20,308 bases of DNA. It comes from Clostridia bacterium. Lineage in GTDB: Bacteria; Bacillota; Clostridia; Oscillospirales; CAG-272. The position numbers were made by a program, and so were the translations under genes. Under the pieces are notes generated by a model. It had not been told where the DNA came from and did not search any database. It saw only the letters and a list, made by a program, of their open reading frames with translations. Every line of letters begins with the position of its first letter. The stretch's first letter is position 1. The stretch lies in the NCBI GenBank assembly GCA_017416885.1, contig JAFQAM010000283.1, positions 1-20,308 on the forward strand. Direction: 5' to 3'. Positions 13,843 to 20,308 of this stretch are shown here, piece after piece.

Positions 13843-13876
13843 TCAGCTGACAGCTAACGGCTAACGGCTGACTGCT
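13843..13876 (+). repeat. Tandem GCTAACGG/GCTGAC repeat in the kinase leader
   Basis: CAGCTGACAGCTAACGG is followed by a second CTAACGG and GCTGACTGC. It is an inverted relative of the repeat at 13564-13582 and could form a hairpin with itself. Confidence 0.75.
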
Positions 13877-13896
13877 AAAATACGGAGGATTTTATT

Positions 13897-14922
13897 ATGA
13901 AAACAGTATGCTTCGGCGAAATTATGTTAAGACTTAATCCACAGGGCTATACAAGATTTGTGCAGACAGACACCTTCGGCGCTACATATGGCGGCGGCGA
14001 GGCTAATGTGGCTGTATCACTTGCTAACTACGGCATTGATGCTTCCTATGTTACAAAGCTTCCAAAGCACGAGATTGGTCAAGCTGCGGTAAATTCACTT
14101 CGCAGATACGGTGTTGATACAAGCGATATCGTAAGAGGCGGAGATAGAGTTGGTATTTACTACCTTGAAACAGGAGCTTCACAAAGACCTTCAAAGGTTA
14201 TTTACGATAGAGCCTACTCTGCAATCGCGCTTGCAAAGAGAGAGGATTTTGATTGGGAAAAGATTTTAGATGGCGCAAATTGGTTCCACTTTACAGGAAT
14301 TACACCGGCTCTTGGCGGTGAGCTCCCCGAAATCTGCTTAGATGCTCTTAAGGTATGCAGAGAAAAGGGAATCACAACAAGCTGCGACCTTAACTTCAGA
14401 AAGAACCTTTGGACAAGTGAGCAGGCAGGCAAAACAATGGGAACTCTTATGAGCTATGTTGATGTTTGTATCGCAAACGAAGAGGATGCAGAAAAGGTAT
14501 TCGGCATTAAGGCAGAGAACACCGATGTTGATAAGGGCGTTGTTAATCACGAGGGCTACAAGAGTGTTGCTAAGCAGCTTTCCGACCGCTTCGGCTGTCA
14601 GAGAGTAGCAATCACATTGAGAACAAGTATTTCAGCAAACGATAACATTTGGGCGGAAATGCTCTACGATAAGAACGAAAACGAATACTACTTCTCACGC
14701 TCATACAATATCCATATTGTTGACCGTGTTGGCGGCGGCGACTCCTTCGGCGGCGGTCTTATCTATGCTTGCCTACAAAACAAATCATCACAGGATGTTA
14801 TCGAATTTGCAGTAGCAGCATCCTGCTTAAAGCACACAATCCTTGGCGACTACAACTTAGTATCCGTAGCTGAGGTTGAAGGCTTAATCAAGGGCGGCGG
14901 CAGCGGACGCGTACAAAGATAA
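13897..14922 (+). CDS. kdgK: PfkB-family sugar kinase, probably 2-dehydro-3-deoxygluconokinase (KdgK)
   Basis: This 341-aa cytosolic kinase has the ribokinase fold. The opening CFGEIMLRLNPQG and GGGEANVAVSLANYG are the sugar-binding N-terminal pattern, and the C-terminal DRVGGGDSFGGG holds the catalytic aspartate (D282) and the anion hole. The GEIMLRLNPQG start and YDRAYSAIA segment fit KdgK, which phosphorylates 2-keto-3-deoxygluconate in uronic-acid degradation. Fructokinase is the main alternative. The GGGDSF-GGG motif has a glycine where many family members have AAG. GGAGG precedes the ATG. It is transcribed alone from the promoter at 13795 and ends at the bidirectional terminator at 14936. 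G+C is a little higher than in the island to its left. Confidence 0.8.
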   Translation: MKTVCFGEIMLRLNPQGYTRFVQTDTFGATYGGGEANVAVSLANYGIDASYVTKLPKHEIGQAAVNSLRRYGVDTSDIVRGGDRVGIYYLETGASQRPSKVIYDRAYSAIALAKREDFDWEKILDGANWFHFTGITPALGGELPEICLDALKVCREKGITTSCDLNFRKNLWTSEQAGKTMGTLMSYVDVCIANEEDAEKVFGIKAENTDVDKGVVNHEGYKSVAKQLSDRFGCQRVAITLRTSISANDNIWAEMLYDKNENEYYFSRSYNIHIVDRVGGGDSFGGGLIYACLQNKSSQDVIEFAVAASCLKHTILGDYNLVSVAEVEGLIKGGGSGRVQR

Positions 14923-14935
14923 CTTAACCTTATAC

Positions 14936-14972
14936 AAAAAATGCTTGTGGCATTGTGCCACAAGCATTTTTT
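14936..14972. terminator. Bidirectional terminator between kdgK and the nucleoside hydrolase
   Basis: A 17-bp perfect stem with core TGCTTGTGGCA / TGCCACAAGCA has only a TTG loop, with A-run and T-run flanks that suit both strands. Confidence 0.92.
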
Positions 14973-15844
14973 TATTTAATTAAATCATTAATAATATCGC
15001 TGTAATAGCTATCGTTCTTGGCCTTAACTACATATTCGTGAGGGCCGTTTTCGTCATTTACAAAGTAGTTTGCGCCATCCTCATCAACGGAAGCAAAGCC
15101 CTTAACTGTATCATAGCCGGCTTTCTTGTTATCGTTAGCTAATGCTAAAACGGCAAGCATTGGATCCCAGCTTTCTCTACCGCTGCCTGAGCCGTGGTCA
15201 GCTAATGCTAAATGTAAAAAGTCATCATCACTTAGCTTATCGCCTGTAATAAGATCGTGACCGATTTCCCAACCTAAAAATGTAATAGGGCAAGGACAAT
15301 TTGTAACAAACATATGGGAAGCATCCTTTGCAAATTGATACCTGCAAAGATTATATTCGTATCCGGGAAAAGCATCCCATTTTCCGCCCATAATCCAAAT
15401 TTTTTTAACCTTTTCCTTAAAAAGCTCCAAGCCTGTTTTAGGTGAAATATCGTCAGCCTCGCTCATAAGCGCGCCGCAAATTACCTGTAAAAATCCAATC
15501 TCAAGGATTTCAACCTGTCCCTCGCACTCAGCTATAAGCTTGCGGTATAAACGCACCGCGTTTTCAAAATCGTCATTAGTTTTATCGGTTTCCTTAGCTA
15601 AACGCTTTTGATATGTAACATACTGAATTTCGTGCGGACAATCCTTATCCACGCCGATTTCACACATTATCCCCTCTTTTTCCAAAAATCTATAAAGAGA
15701 GGGAGCAGAGTAGTCAGTTAATGTGTTAATACCAATACCTAAAAGATTGATTTCTTTATTTTTATGCGCCCTTGCTAAAATTCTGACCGCAACGCAATCG
15801 TCTGAGTCCTCGCCCCAGTCAGAGCCTAAAATAAAATTTCTCAT
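14972..15844 (-). CDS. Nucleoside hydrolase (IUNH family)
   Basis: The start is at 15844 behind AGAGGTAATT, giving 290 aa; the upstream in-frame ATG at 15874 would overlap the preceding gene. The N-terminal ILGSDWGEDSDDCVAV is the calcium-binding aspartate cluster of inosine-uridine nucleoside hydrolases (D9 to D16), and the C-terminal ESWDPMLAVLAL matches the motif around the last metal ligand. WIMGGKWDAFPGYEYN is also typical. The enzyme splits nucleosides or a related N-riboside into base and ribose. The spacing (14 bases after the coiled-coil gene) puts it in the same operon as the RNase III-like gene. It may be a passenger or supply nucleoside turnover; the link is unproven. Confidence 0.82.
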   Translation of the reverse strand: MRNFILGSDWGEDSDDCVAVRILARAHKNKEINLLGIGINTLTDYSAPSLYRFLEKEGIMCEIGVDKDCPHEIQYVTYQKRLAKETDKTNDDFENAVRLYRKLIAECEGQVEILEIGFLQVICGALMSEADDISPKTGLELFKEKVKKIWIMGGKWDAFPGYEYNLCRYQFAKDASHMFVTNCPCPITFLGWEIGHDLITGDKLSDDDFLHLALADHGSGSGRESWDPMLAVLALANDNKKAGYDTVKGFASVDEDGANYFVNDENGPHEYVVKAKNDSYYSDIINDLIK

Positions 15845-15858
15845 AATTACCTCTTTTC

Positions 15859-17166
15859 TTAAATAAAAACGCAAATTGCGTTTTTAATATCTGAATATAA
15901 ATTTTTTCCGCTTCTGTCGTCGCTTGGACTTTTTGAAGTTATAAACTTATAAACATTTTTAAAATTTAAAATGTAATGTCCGTTATCCCGTTCCTTTTCA
16001 AGACCGATTTTTGATAATGTGGCAAGCTTTGTTGCATTCATCTCCACGCCGTCACGGAATATGAATTTTAATTCACTAAAAAGCTTTTCTCCGTTTTGTG
16101 TTCTTGGATTGGAATTAATAATTTCCCTTATTAGCATTATCTTTCGTTCCTGTCTTGGATTACATCTTTTTTCTAAAGCTGTAAGGGCATGTATTATTAA
16201 ATCAATCGCCTCGCCATCATATATTTCTTCTGGCTTTGTGATAGTAAAGCTTCCTTTGTCAGCTTGCTCTAACGCCTTTTTCAATGCTTTGTTTTCACAT
16301 GCTATTTCGCGTATTTCTTGATTTAGCATTGCATTTTTCTCTCTTTCGCGGTCAAGCTGATTTTTTAACTCTTTTGCCTCGTCATTCGTATTAATTGCTT
16401 CATCTTTTATTTTTGGCATAATTACATTTTGTGATCTGTTGCTTACAAAATTAAATGCAAGCTCATTAATGTTAGAGCCGAAAAGCTTATCTGTATTTCT
16501 TGCAACCTTGTATTCTTCCTTTGAATACAATACCACGGTGCCATTGTATATATTTGCTTTGCGTTTTATGATGTCTGTAAAATCATTACTGACCAACACA
16601 ATATAGGCAAAGCCTCTGAGATTTTTTAAAAGCTTATGCTCGTCTATATCGTATGCGTGAGAATTTATAAATGCTGTTGATAATATCATCGGTATATCAT
16701 AGCTATAATTCTCGATGCAATTGACGATTTGCTCTATATTGCTTTCGTTTGCATGGATGATTTCTCCAAAAGAACCAAGAGGCGGCGTGATTATATACTC
16801 ACAATTAGACACCGCTTCCATAGCTTTAAGCATAAACGGTGGAATTCTGTCAAGCTCTATCGGTCCCCCAATGCATTCAATTTCCATATACAAATTACGA
16901 GTGCCGCTTGTGTTTTCAAAAATCAAGCTGAAAATATATTCTCTATCACTATATCTCTTTGAAAGATTAAAGAAAATATATTCGTTTTGCCCCTTTGTTG
17001 TAAGCTCGTAATAGCCATGATTTAAAAGTAAATCGTATTTGTTTTTATGTAAGTTGAAGCTATTTCTTAAATCTCTTAACTCGTTATTGCTATCTAAAAT
17101 TTTATCAATTAGCTTGAAAAAAAGCTCGTTTTTGAAGCTTGATTTCATAGGAAGTCTTGTTTTCAT
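15859..17166 (-). CDS. Coiled-coil protein of unknown function with a possible HicA-like C-terminus
   Basis: This 435-aa protein has AGGAGG 7 bases before its ATG and lies 14 bases after the RNase III-like gene. I recognise no full-length family. Residues 1-250 look globular and alpha/beta. Residues 155-215 (IPMILSTAFINSH, then FAYIVLVSNDF, then IYNGTVVLYS) have a repeated hydrophobic strand pattern. Residues 261-303 are a coiled coil (LKNQLDREREKNAMLNQEIR). The last 70 residues include DNGHYILNF and SPSDDRSGKNLYSDIKNA, similar in order to the strand-G-H-strand plus P-x-D-x-R region of HicA mRNA-interferase folds, though I cannot confirm the family. There is no signal peptide or membrane segment, so it is cytoplasmic. 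The close coupling suggests that it works with the RNase III partner. Confidence 0.8.
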   Translation of the reverse strand: MKTRLPMKSSFKNELFFKLIDKILDSNNELRDLRNSFNLHKNKYDLLLNHGYYELTTKGQNEYIFFNLSKRYSDREYIFSLIFENTSGTRNLYMEIECIGGPIELDRIPPFMLKAMEAVSNCEYIITPPLGSFGEIIHANESNIEQIVNCIENYSYDIPMILSTAFINSHAYDIDEHKLLKNLRGFAYIVLVSNDFTDIIKRKANIYNGTVVLYSKEEYKVARNTDKLFGSNINELAFNFVSNRSQNVIMPKIKDEAINTNDEAKELKNQLDREREKNAMLNQEIREIACENKALKKALEQADKGSFTITKPEEIYDGEAIDLIIHALTALEKRCNPRQERKIMLIREIINSNPRTQNGEKLFSELKFIFRDGVEMNATKLATLSKIGLEKERDNGHYILNFKNVYKFITSKSPSDDRSGKNLYSDIKNAICVFI

Positions 17167-17180
17167 AGCAGGACCTCCTA

Positions 17181-18407
17181 TTAATCTTCATCAAAGTCAT
17201 AAGGATCATAATCGGAATCCTCATATTCGATTTCTTGGTCGATGGAATAAAAATCGGGATTTTTAGATTGCTTTAAGCTTTCTATCTCTATATTTAAGCA
17301 TTTAAAGAGCCAACATAATACCTCATAGGCGGCTCTTTTTTTAGCTTCAACCTTTGTGCTTGAGCCTGTATTGTAATCGTGGCATTGGTATGTGCCAAAT
17401 CTTAATTCGCCAATACATTCTATTTTGCACTCGCTATACCAAATGGAGCTTCCGTCGTTGTCTATTTCGTCATAAGCATTATACTCAGGCTTGCTTATAT
17501 ACTTCTTTTGGTATAGCTCCTGTAATTGATTTATGGCTTTTTCAATACAAGGCTCTCCGATTATATCCTTTAAATTAATCAGCATACCGTTCTTTTGTAA
17601 ATAAACATATGCTTTTTTTGCGGCGTCCAAGCTTGCTTTTGCTTTGCTTTTGCCATATCCGTATATCTTATTGTCAACACTTGGCAGAACAACTCTGCAA
17701 GTAAATCCCAATGGCTTTATTTTTTCAATGTCCTCTAATAATTCTTTATTTGGGTAGCTAATAAGATCTGCAGGTGAATAATACCTGTATTCAGGCAAGC
17801 ACTTATACCTTCTTTGACACCAAGCTTGAATCATTTGCTTAAAGTTATAGGATTCGTAAATGTATCCGTCATACACTCTTTCATCTAAATTAAGCATGAT
17901 GTCAACCACATCGGTTACGGTTGCCATATTCCATTGACAGTCAATAGCGACAGCGCCTATAATTGCTTCAAATAAATCCTCTTTTACTGAATCCTCGTTT
18001 TGTGTCTCTTGCATTATGTCGCTTTTGCTCATTATTAAATATTCTTGTAAGCCAAGCGCCTCAATACAACACGCTAAGCTTTTCTTGTTCACAAGCTCAG
18101 CTCTTGCCTGTGACAGCCTGCTCTCATCCATATAGCATACGAGCCTTGCTTCCTGTGCATCAAGCGTTGGATCAATAAGCAAATCAATATCGCTTGTATC
18201 ATCAATTTGTGTTGTTTGTTCAATCAATCTTTTTGTTACAACAAGGTCTAAAACCTTATCGCCTAAAAACTCCAACACCTCGTTGTTCTCGCCTTGCTCT
18301 GTTTCAACTGTGTATGACTTGCGAGTAAATGCCTGCTTTAAAATGCCCTTTTTTGAAAAGCGATATCCTATCGCATTTTCGATTGCGTTTGAATTGAATT
18401 TTTTCAT
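17181..18407 (-). CDS. RNase III-like endoribonuclease with two dsRNA-binding domains
   Basis: This 408-aa protein is much longer than a standard bacterial RNase III (about 230 aa). Residues 8-172 form the RNase III domain: LKQAFTRKSY, the signature NNEVLEFLGDKVLDLVV (catalytic-type E46 and D50) and KEDLFEAIIGAVAID (D144, E147). All four metal-binding positions are present, so it is probably active. A 50-residue insert follows the signature helix. Two dsRNA-binding domains follow at about 188-272 (PEYRYY, GYGKSKAKASLDAAKKAYVYL) and 290-372 (NQLQELYQKKY, TKVEAKKRAAYEVLCWLF). The tail is very acidic (EDSDYDPYDFDED). GAGGTAAG precedes the start. A structured RNA lies just upstream in the same direction. 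It is unlikely to be the housekeeping Rnc. Confidence 0.88.
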   Translation of the reverse strand: MKKFNSNAIENAIGYRFSKKGILKQAFTRKSYTVETEQGENNEVLEFLGDKVLDLVVTKRLIEQTTQIDDTSDIDLLIDPTLDAQEARLVCYMDESRLSQARAELVNKKSLACCIEALGLQEYLIMSKSDIMQETQNEDSVKEDLFEAIIGAVAIDCQWNMATVTDVVDIMLNLDERVYDGYIYESYNFKQMIQAWCQRRYKCLPEYRYYSPADLISYPNKELLEDIEKIKPLGFTCRVVLPSVDNKIYGYGKSKAKASLDAAKKAYVYLQKNGMLINLKDIIGEPCIEKAINQLQELYQKKYISKPEYNAYDEIDNDGSSIWYSECKIECIGELRFGTYQCHDYNTGSSTKVEAKKRAAYEVLCWLFKCLNIEIESLKQSKNPDFYSIDQEIEYEDSDYDPYDFDED

Positions 18408-18445
18408 TTTTCTTACCTCATTTTTTAAAATTTTTTAAAATGGGC

Positions 18446-18661
18446 AAAAAAATAGCCTAACAAAAAACACTTATACAGGGAATTTTAACGGTAAAATTTA
18501 CCGAACAAGCACTATTCCCGTATGGTTTGTTAGACATATAAAATCAAAATATAATACTTAAATCATACCTCATTGAAGGATACCGCTTGCACAGTATCAA
18601 TCAAGGAAACAAGCTTTATGCTAAACATTTTCATTTTATCGTCTTGGCTAAATTCTGCCAC
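18446..18661 (-). ncRNA. Structured RNA or attenuator leader upstream of the RNase III-like gene
   Basis: A consensus promoter on the minus strand predicts a start near 18661 and a 216-nt transcript. Its last 80 bases fold into a long hairpin: GTCTAACAAA (18535-18526) with TTTGTTAGGC (18464-18455), then ATACGGGAAT with ATTCCCTGTAT, capped by CGGTAA / TTACCG. A seven-T run (18452-18446) follows, as in an intrinsic terminator. The same GGCTA (18457-18453) can instead pair with TAGCC near the 5' end (18650-18646), a switch-like alternative. A second hairpin, CCT-x2-ATTGA / TCAAT-x-AGG, lies around 18608-18565. The RNase III start is 39 bases past the T-run. No T-box, tRNA-like or known riboswitch motif is seen. 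It could be a stand-alone small RNA (6S-like in size) or an attenuator. Confidence 0.6.
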
Positions 18662-18667
18662 AAATAC

Positions 18668-18696
18668 ATTTTAGCACAAGAGAATATACTTGTCAA
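18668..18696 (-). promoter_or_regulatory. Consensus promoter for the structured RNA and RNase III operon
   Basis: On the minus strand TTGACA (18696-18691), 17 bases (18690-18674) and TAAAAT (18673-18668). This is one of the best promoters in the window, with the same boxes and spacing as the tRNA-Thr promoter. Confidence 0.85.
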
Positions 18697-18706
18697 TAGC
18701 AAATTT

Positions 18707-18738
18707 AAAAAACAGCCTATTTTTGCATAGGCTGTTTT
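18707..18738 (-). terminator. Intrinsic terminator for the Gfo/Idh/MocA genes
   Basis: AAAACAGCCTAT / ATAGGCTGTTTT with a six-base loop and a T-run on the minus strand, four bases after the oxidoreductase stop codon. It insulates the RNA promoter just downstream. Confidence 0.88.
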
Positions 18739-18741
18739 GTG

Positions 18742-19857
18742 TCACCAATTTGTGGTCCACTTTCTTTTGTATTCTTTTGTGTGTAAATCTTCGTTATTTT
18801 GCTTTTCCTTTGGCTTACTGCCTGCGATTTTCTTTTTTAAAAATCTGTAATATTCCTTTTCGCTGAAATTAATATCAATCTGTTGGTTTTTCCAAGAGGA
18901 AAGATATGCGCCATTGGAAATAATAACTTGATTTACAGATTCGCTTGCAGGGGCAATTAATTTTTCACCGTGCAAAATAGCATTGGCAAAATTCTTTAAA
19001 ATATTCAAGTGACCGTTATATTCCTCATCATCAAATGAGGTAGCTTGACCGTCCTTTTCTAAAATCAGCTTGCCTTTTTCAATGGTTATTTTGCCCTTAT
19101 CTCCTTGAATTTCAAAGGAATTGACACCGTTTTGGATGCCCGTTGAGGTTATAAACTCTCCTGTTGCGCCATTTTCATACTGCGCGTAAATAATCGCTTC
19201 ATCCTCAACCTCAATACTGTGATATTTCCCTTCGAAGCACTGAGCCTTTAAGGAAACAGGCATACCGCAAATGTATTGCCATATATCAAGATTGTGCGGC
19301 GCTTGATTAGTTAAAACGCCACCGCCCTCACCTCGCCAGGTTCCGCGCCAATTTCCGCTGTCGTAGTATTCCTGCGTGCGATACCAATTTGTTATTACAT
19401 ATCTGTTCTTTATTAAGCTACCGATATCCCCGCGGTCAACCATTTCCTTTGCAAGCATAAAAAGCTTGTTTGTTCGTTGATTGAGCATGGTGGCATAAAG
19501 CTTTCCGCTTTTTTTGTGAGCTTTAAATGCTTTTTTCATCGAAAGCGTATAAACACAGATAGGCTTTTCCGATAAAACATGAAGCTTATTTTTAAAAGCA
19601 AATTCAGCAATTACAGGATGCAGATAATGGGGAGTTGCAATAATAACCGCATCTATCAGTCCGCTTTTTATCATTTTCTTGTAATCGGTAAAAACAGGAA
19701 CATCCTTAAATTCGCCTTTTAACCGCTCTATACATTTTGTGTCAATATCGCAAAGCGCAGAGAGGGAAAGCCCCGTAGCATTATTTTCGTAAATTGTATA
19801 TGCGTGAGCAGTACCGATAACTCCGATACCAACAATGCCCACTCTTACATTGTTCAT
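18742..19857 (-). CDS. Gfo/Idh/MocA-family NAD(P)-dependent oxidoreductase
   Basis: This 371-aa protein has the Rossmann opening VGIVGIGVIGTAHA, the conserved SEKP segment (EKP at 97-99) and the active-site-type NQAPHNLD (H188), followed by the alpha/beta substrate domain (GDKGKITIEKGKL). Such enzymes oxidise or reduce sugars, inositols or their derivatives with NAD(P). WRGEGGGVLTNQAPHNL is typical of sugar-dehydrogenase members. The C-terminal 30 residues are unusually basic (KEKQNNEDLHTKEYKRKW). The start overlaps the previous gene's stop (ATGA), so the two are translationally coupled. KdgK is not adjacent, but both suggest use of sugar acids or sugars. Confidence 0.9.
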   Translation of the reverse strand: MNNVRVGIVGIGVIGTAHAYTIYENNATGLSLSALCDIDTKCIERLKGEFKDVPVFTDYKKMIKSGLIDAVIIATPHYLHPVIAEFAFKNKLHVLSEKPICVYTLSMKKAFKAHKKSGKLYATMLNQRTNKLFMLAKEMVDRGDIGSLIKNRYVITNWYRTQEYYDSGNWRGTWRGEGGGVLTNQAPHNLDIWQYICGMPVSLKAQCFEGKYHSIEVEDEAIIYAQYENGATGEFITSTGIQNGVNSFEIQGDKGKITIEKGKLILEKDGQATSFDDEEYNGHLNILKNFANAILHGEKLIAPASESVNQVIISNGAYLSSWKNQQIDINFSEKEYYRFLKKKIAGSKPKEKQNNEDLHTKEYKRKWTTNW

Positions 19858-20308
19858 CTGAATGAATCTCCCATATTGCCTGCAACAGAGTCATTTACAG
19901 TTGTTTTTCTCTTTGATGTTGCAATGCGCTTTTCAAGCTCCTTGTAGTATAAATCGTGGTCAAAGTCTCTTAAATCAATTTCCTTACCTAAGAAGCCTGA
20001 CATATGTAACGCGTTTGAAATTGTAAGACCGTTAATGCCCTCTCTTCCGTCAGCAACAAGAGGCTCGCCTCTTAGTATTGCGCCTGCAAAGGAATTTAAA
20101 ACGCCAACATGCTGTTCGTTTTTGCCGTCTGTTTCAACCTCAATATATTCCATTTTCGGAGCAGAGAATGCAACGGTGCTTGTCTTTGAAAACTCGCTTT
20201 CAAACATTTCAAGCTCCCACATTTTAACCTTGCCATCCTCACAAAGAAGCTTTGCACCCTCTAAAAGAATTTCAAGACGGTTAGTGCCCGGAACATCACC
20301 TGTTGATG
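19854..20308 (-). CDS. C-terminal part of a second Gfo/Idh/MocA-type oxidoreductase, cut by the window edge
   Basis: The frame stays open to the last base of the window, so the gene starts beyond 20308. The ATG at 20222 is internal. The visible part reads GTNRLEILLEGAKLLCEDG, EYIEVETDG, HVGVLNSFAGAILRGEPLV and DGREGINGLTISNALHMS, the substrate-domain ending shared with the downstream gene (NFANAILHGEKL, NQVIISNGAYLSS). The two proteins are therefore paralogues in tandem, perhaps acting on successive steps or as a hetero-oligomer. Confidence 0.85.
   Translation of the reverse strand, partial: STGDVPGTNRLEILLEGAKLLCEDGKVKMWELEMFESEFSKTSTVAFSAPKMEYIEVETDGKNEQHVGVLNSFAGAILRGEPLVADGREGINGLTISNALHMSGFLGKEIDLRDFDHDLYYKELEKRIATSKRKTTVNDSVAGNMGDSFR

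Noticed and set aside
15845..15874. Upstream ATG for the nucleoside hydrolase
   Set aside because: It overlaps the coiled-coil gene, and AGAGGTAATT fits the start at 15844.
16715..17011. Plus-strand ORFs opposite the coiled-coil gene
   Set aside because: They are mirror frames of a well-supported minus-strand gene with good ribosome site and spacing.
18446..18661. T-box or known riboswitch
   Set aside because: I see no T-box consensus (GGGTGGNACCGCG-like) and the downstream gene is not an amino-acid or tRNA gene. SRP RNA, tmRNA and RNase P signatures are also absent.

Overview
The window is AT-rich bacterial chromosome. The gene content (ruvX with a DUF1385/YqhQ protein, rsmA/ksgA, DUF554, DUF6062 and DUF6809 proteins, an r1t-type holin) and the strong GGAGG-type ribosome sites point to a Gram-positive Bacillota, most likely a gut-type member of class Clostridia. 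I cannot name the species from the sequence alone.

Layout. 1-1007 (+): the end of a discoidin-like protein, a small frameshifted phage-type membrane protein and an r1t-family holin, probably the tail end of a phage-derived module, closed by a long perfect bidirectional terminator. 1046-2726 (-): ruvX and yqhQ. 2927-3232 (+): a cysteine-rich anchored protein. 3346-3420 (-): tRNA-Thr(CGT) with its own promoter and terminator. 3470-5130 (+): rsmA overlapping a DUF554 membrane protein. 5174-5263: an array of five mini-hairpins. 5359-5955: an XRE repressor diverging from a DUF6809 gene, with a direct repeat lying over the promoter.

6191-10743 (+) is an accessory island. It holds a run of small proteins, nearly all with two membrane segments and a cytoplasmic tail and several with a bacterial PH-like tail. 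Copies or fragments of one REP-like palindrome lie at almost every gene junction, including two 146-bp inverted doublets and one left-damaged doublet. One gene is split by a -1 frameshift in an A7 run, and one cassette (repeat plus leader plus gene start) is duplicated.

10805-12307 (-): an SDR dehydrogenase and a DUF6062 protein. 12308-12687 and 13567-13896 hold two further mini-hairpin arrays on either side of an OGG1-type DNA glycosylase. 13897-14922 (+): a PfkB sugar kinase (KdgK-like), convergent with a minus-strand cluster.

14972-18661 (-) is the most intriguing unit: a consensus promoter, a roughly 216-nt structured RNA ending in a terminator-like hairpin, an unusual 408-aa RNase III with two dsRNA-binding domains and intact catalytic residues, a 435-aa coiled-coil protein of unknown function with a HicA-like C-terminus, and a nucleoside hydrolase. 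I propose the RNA, RNase III and coiled-coil protein as a candidate undescribed RNA-processing or defence system. 18742-20308 (-): two overlapping Gfo/Idh/MocA oxidoreductase genes, the first cut by the window edge.
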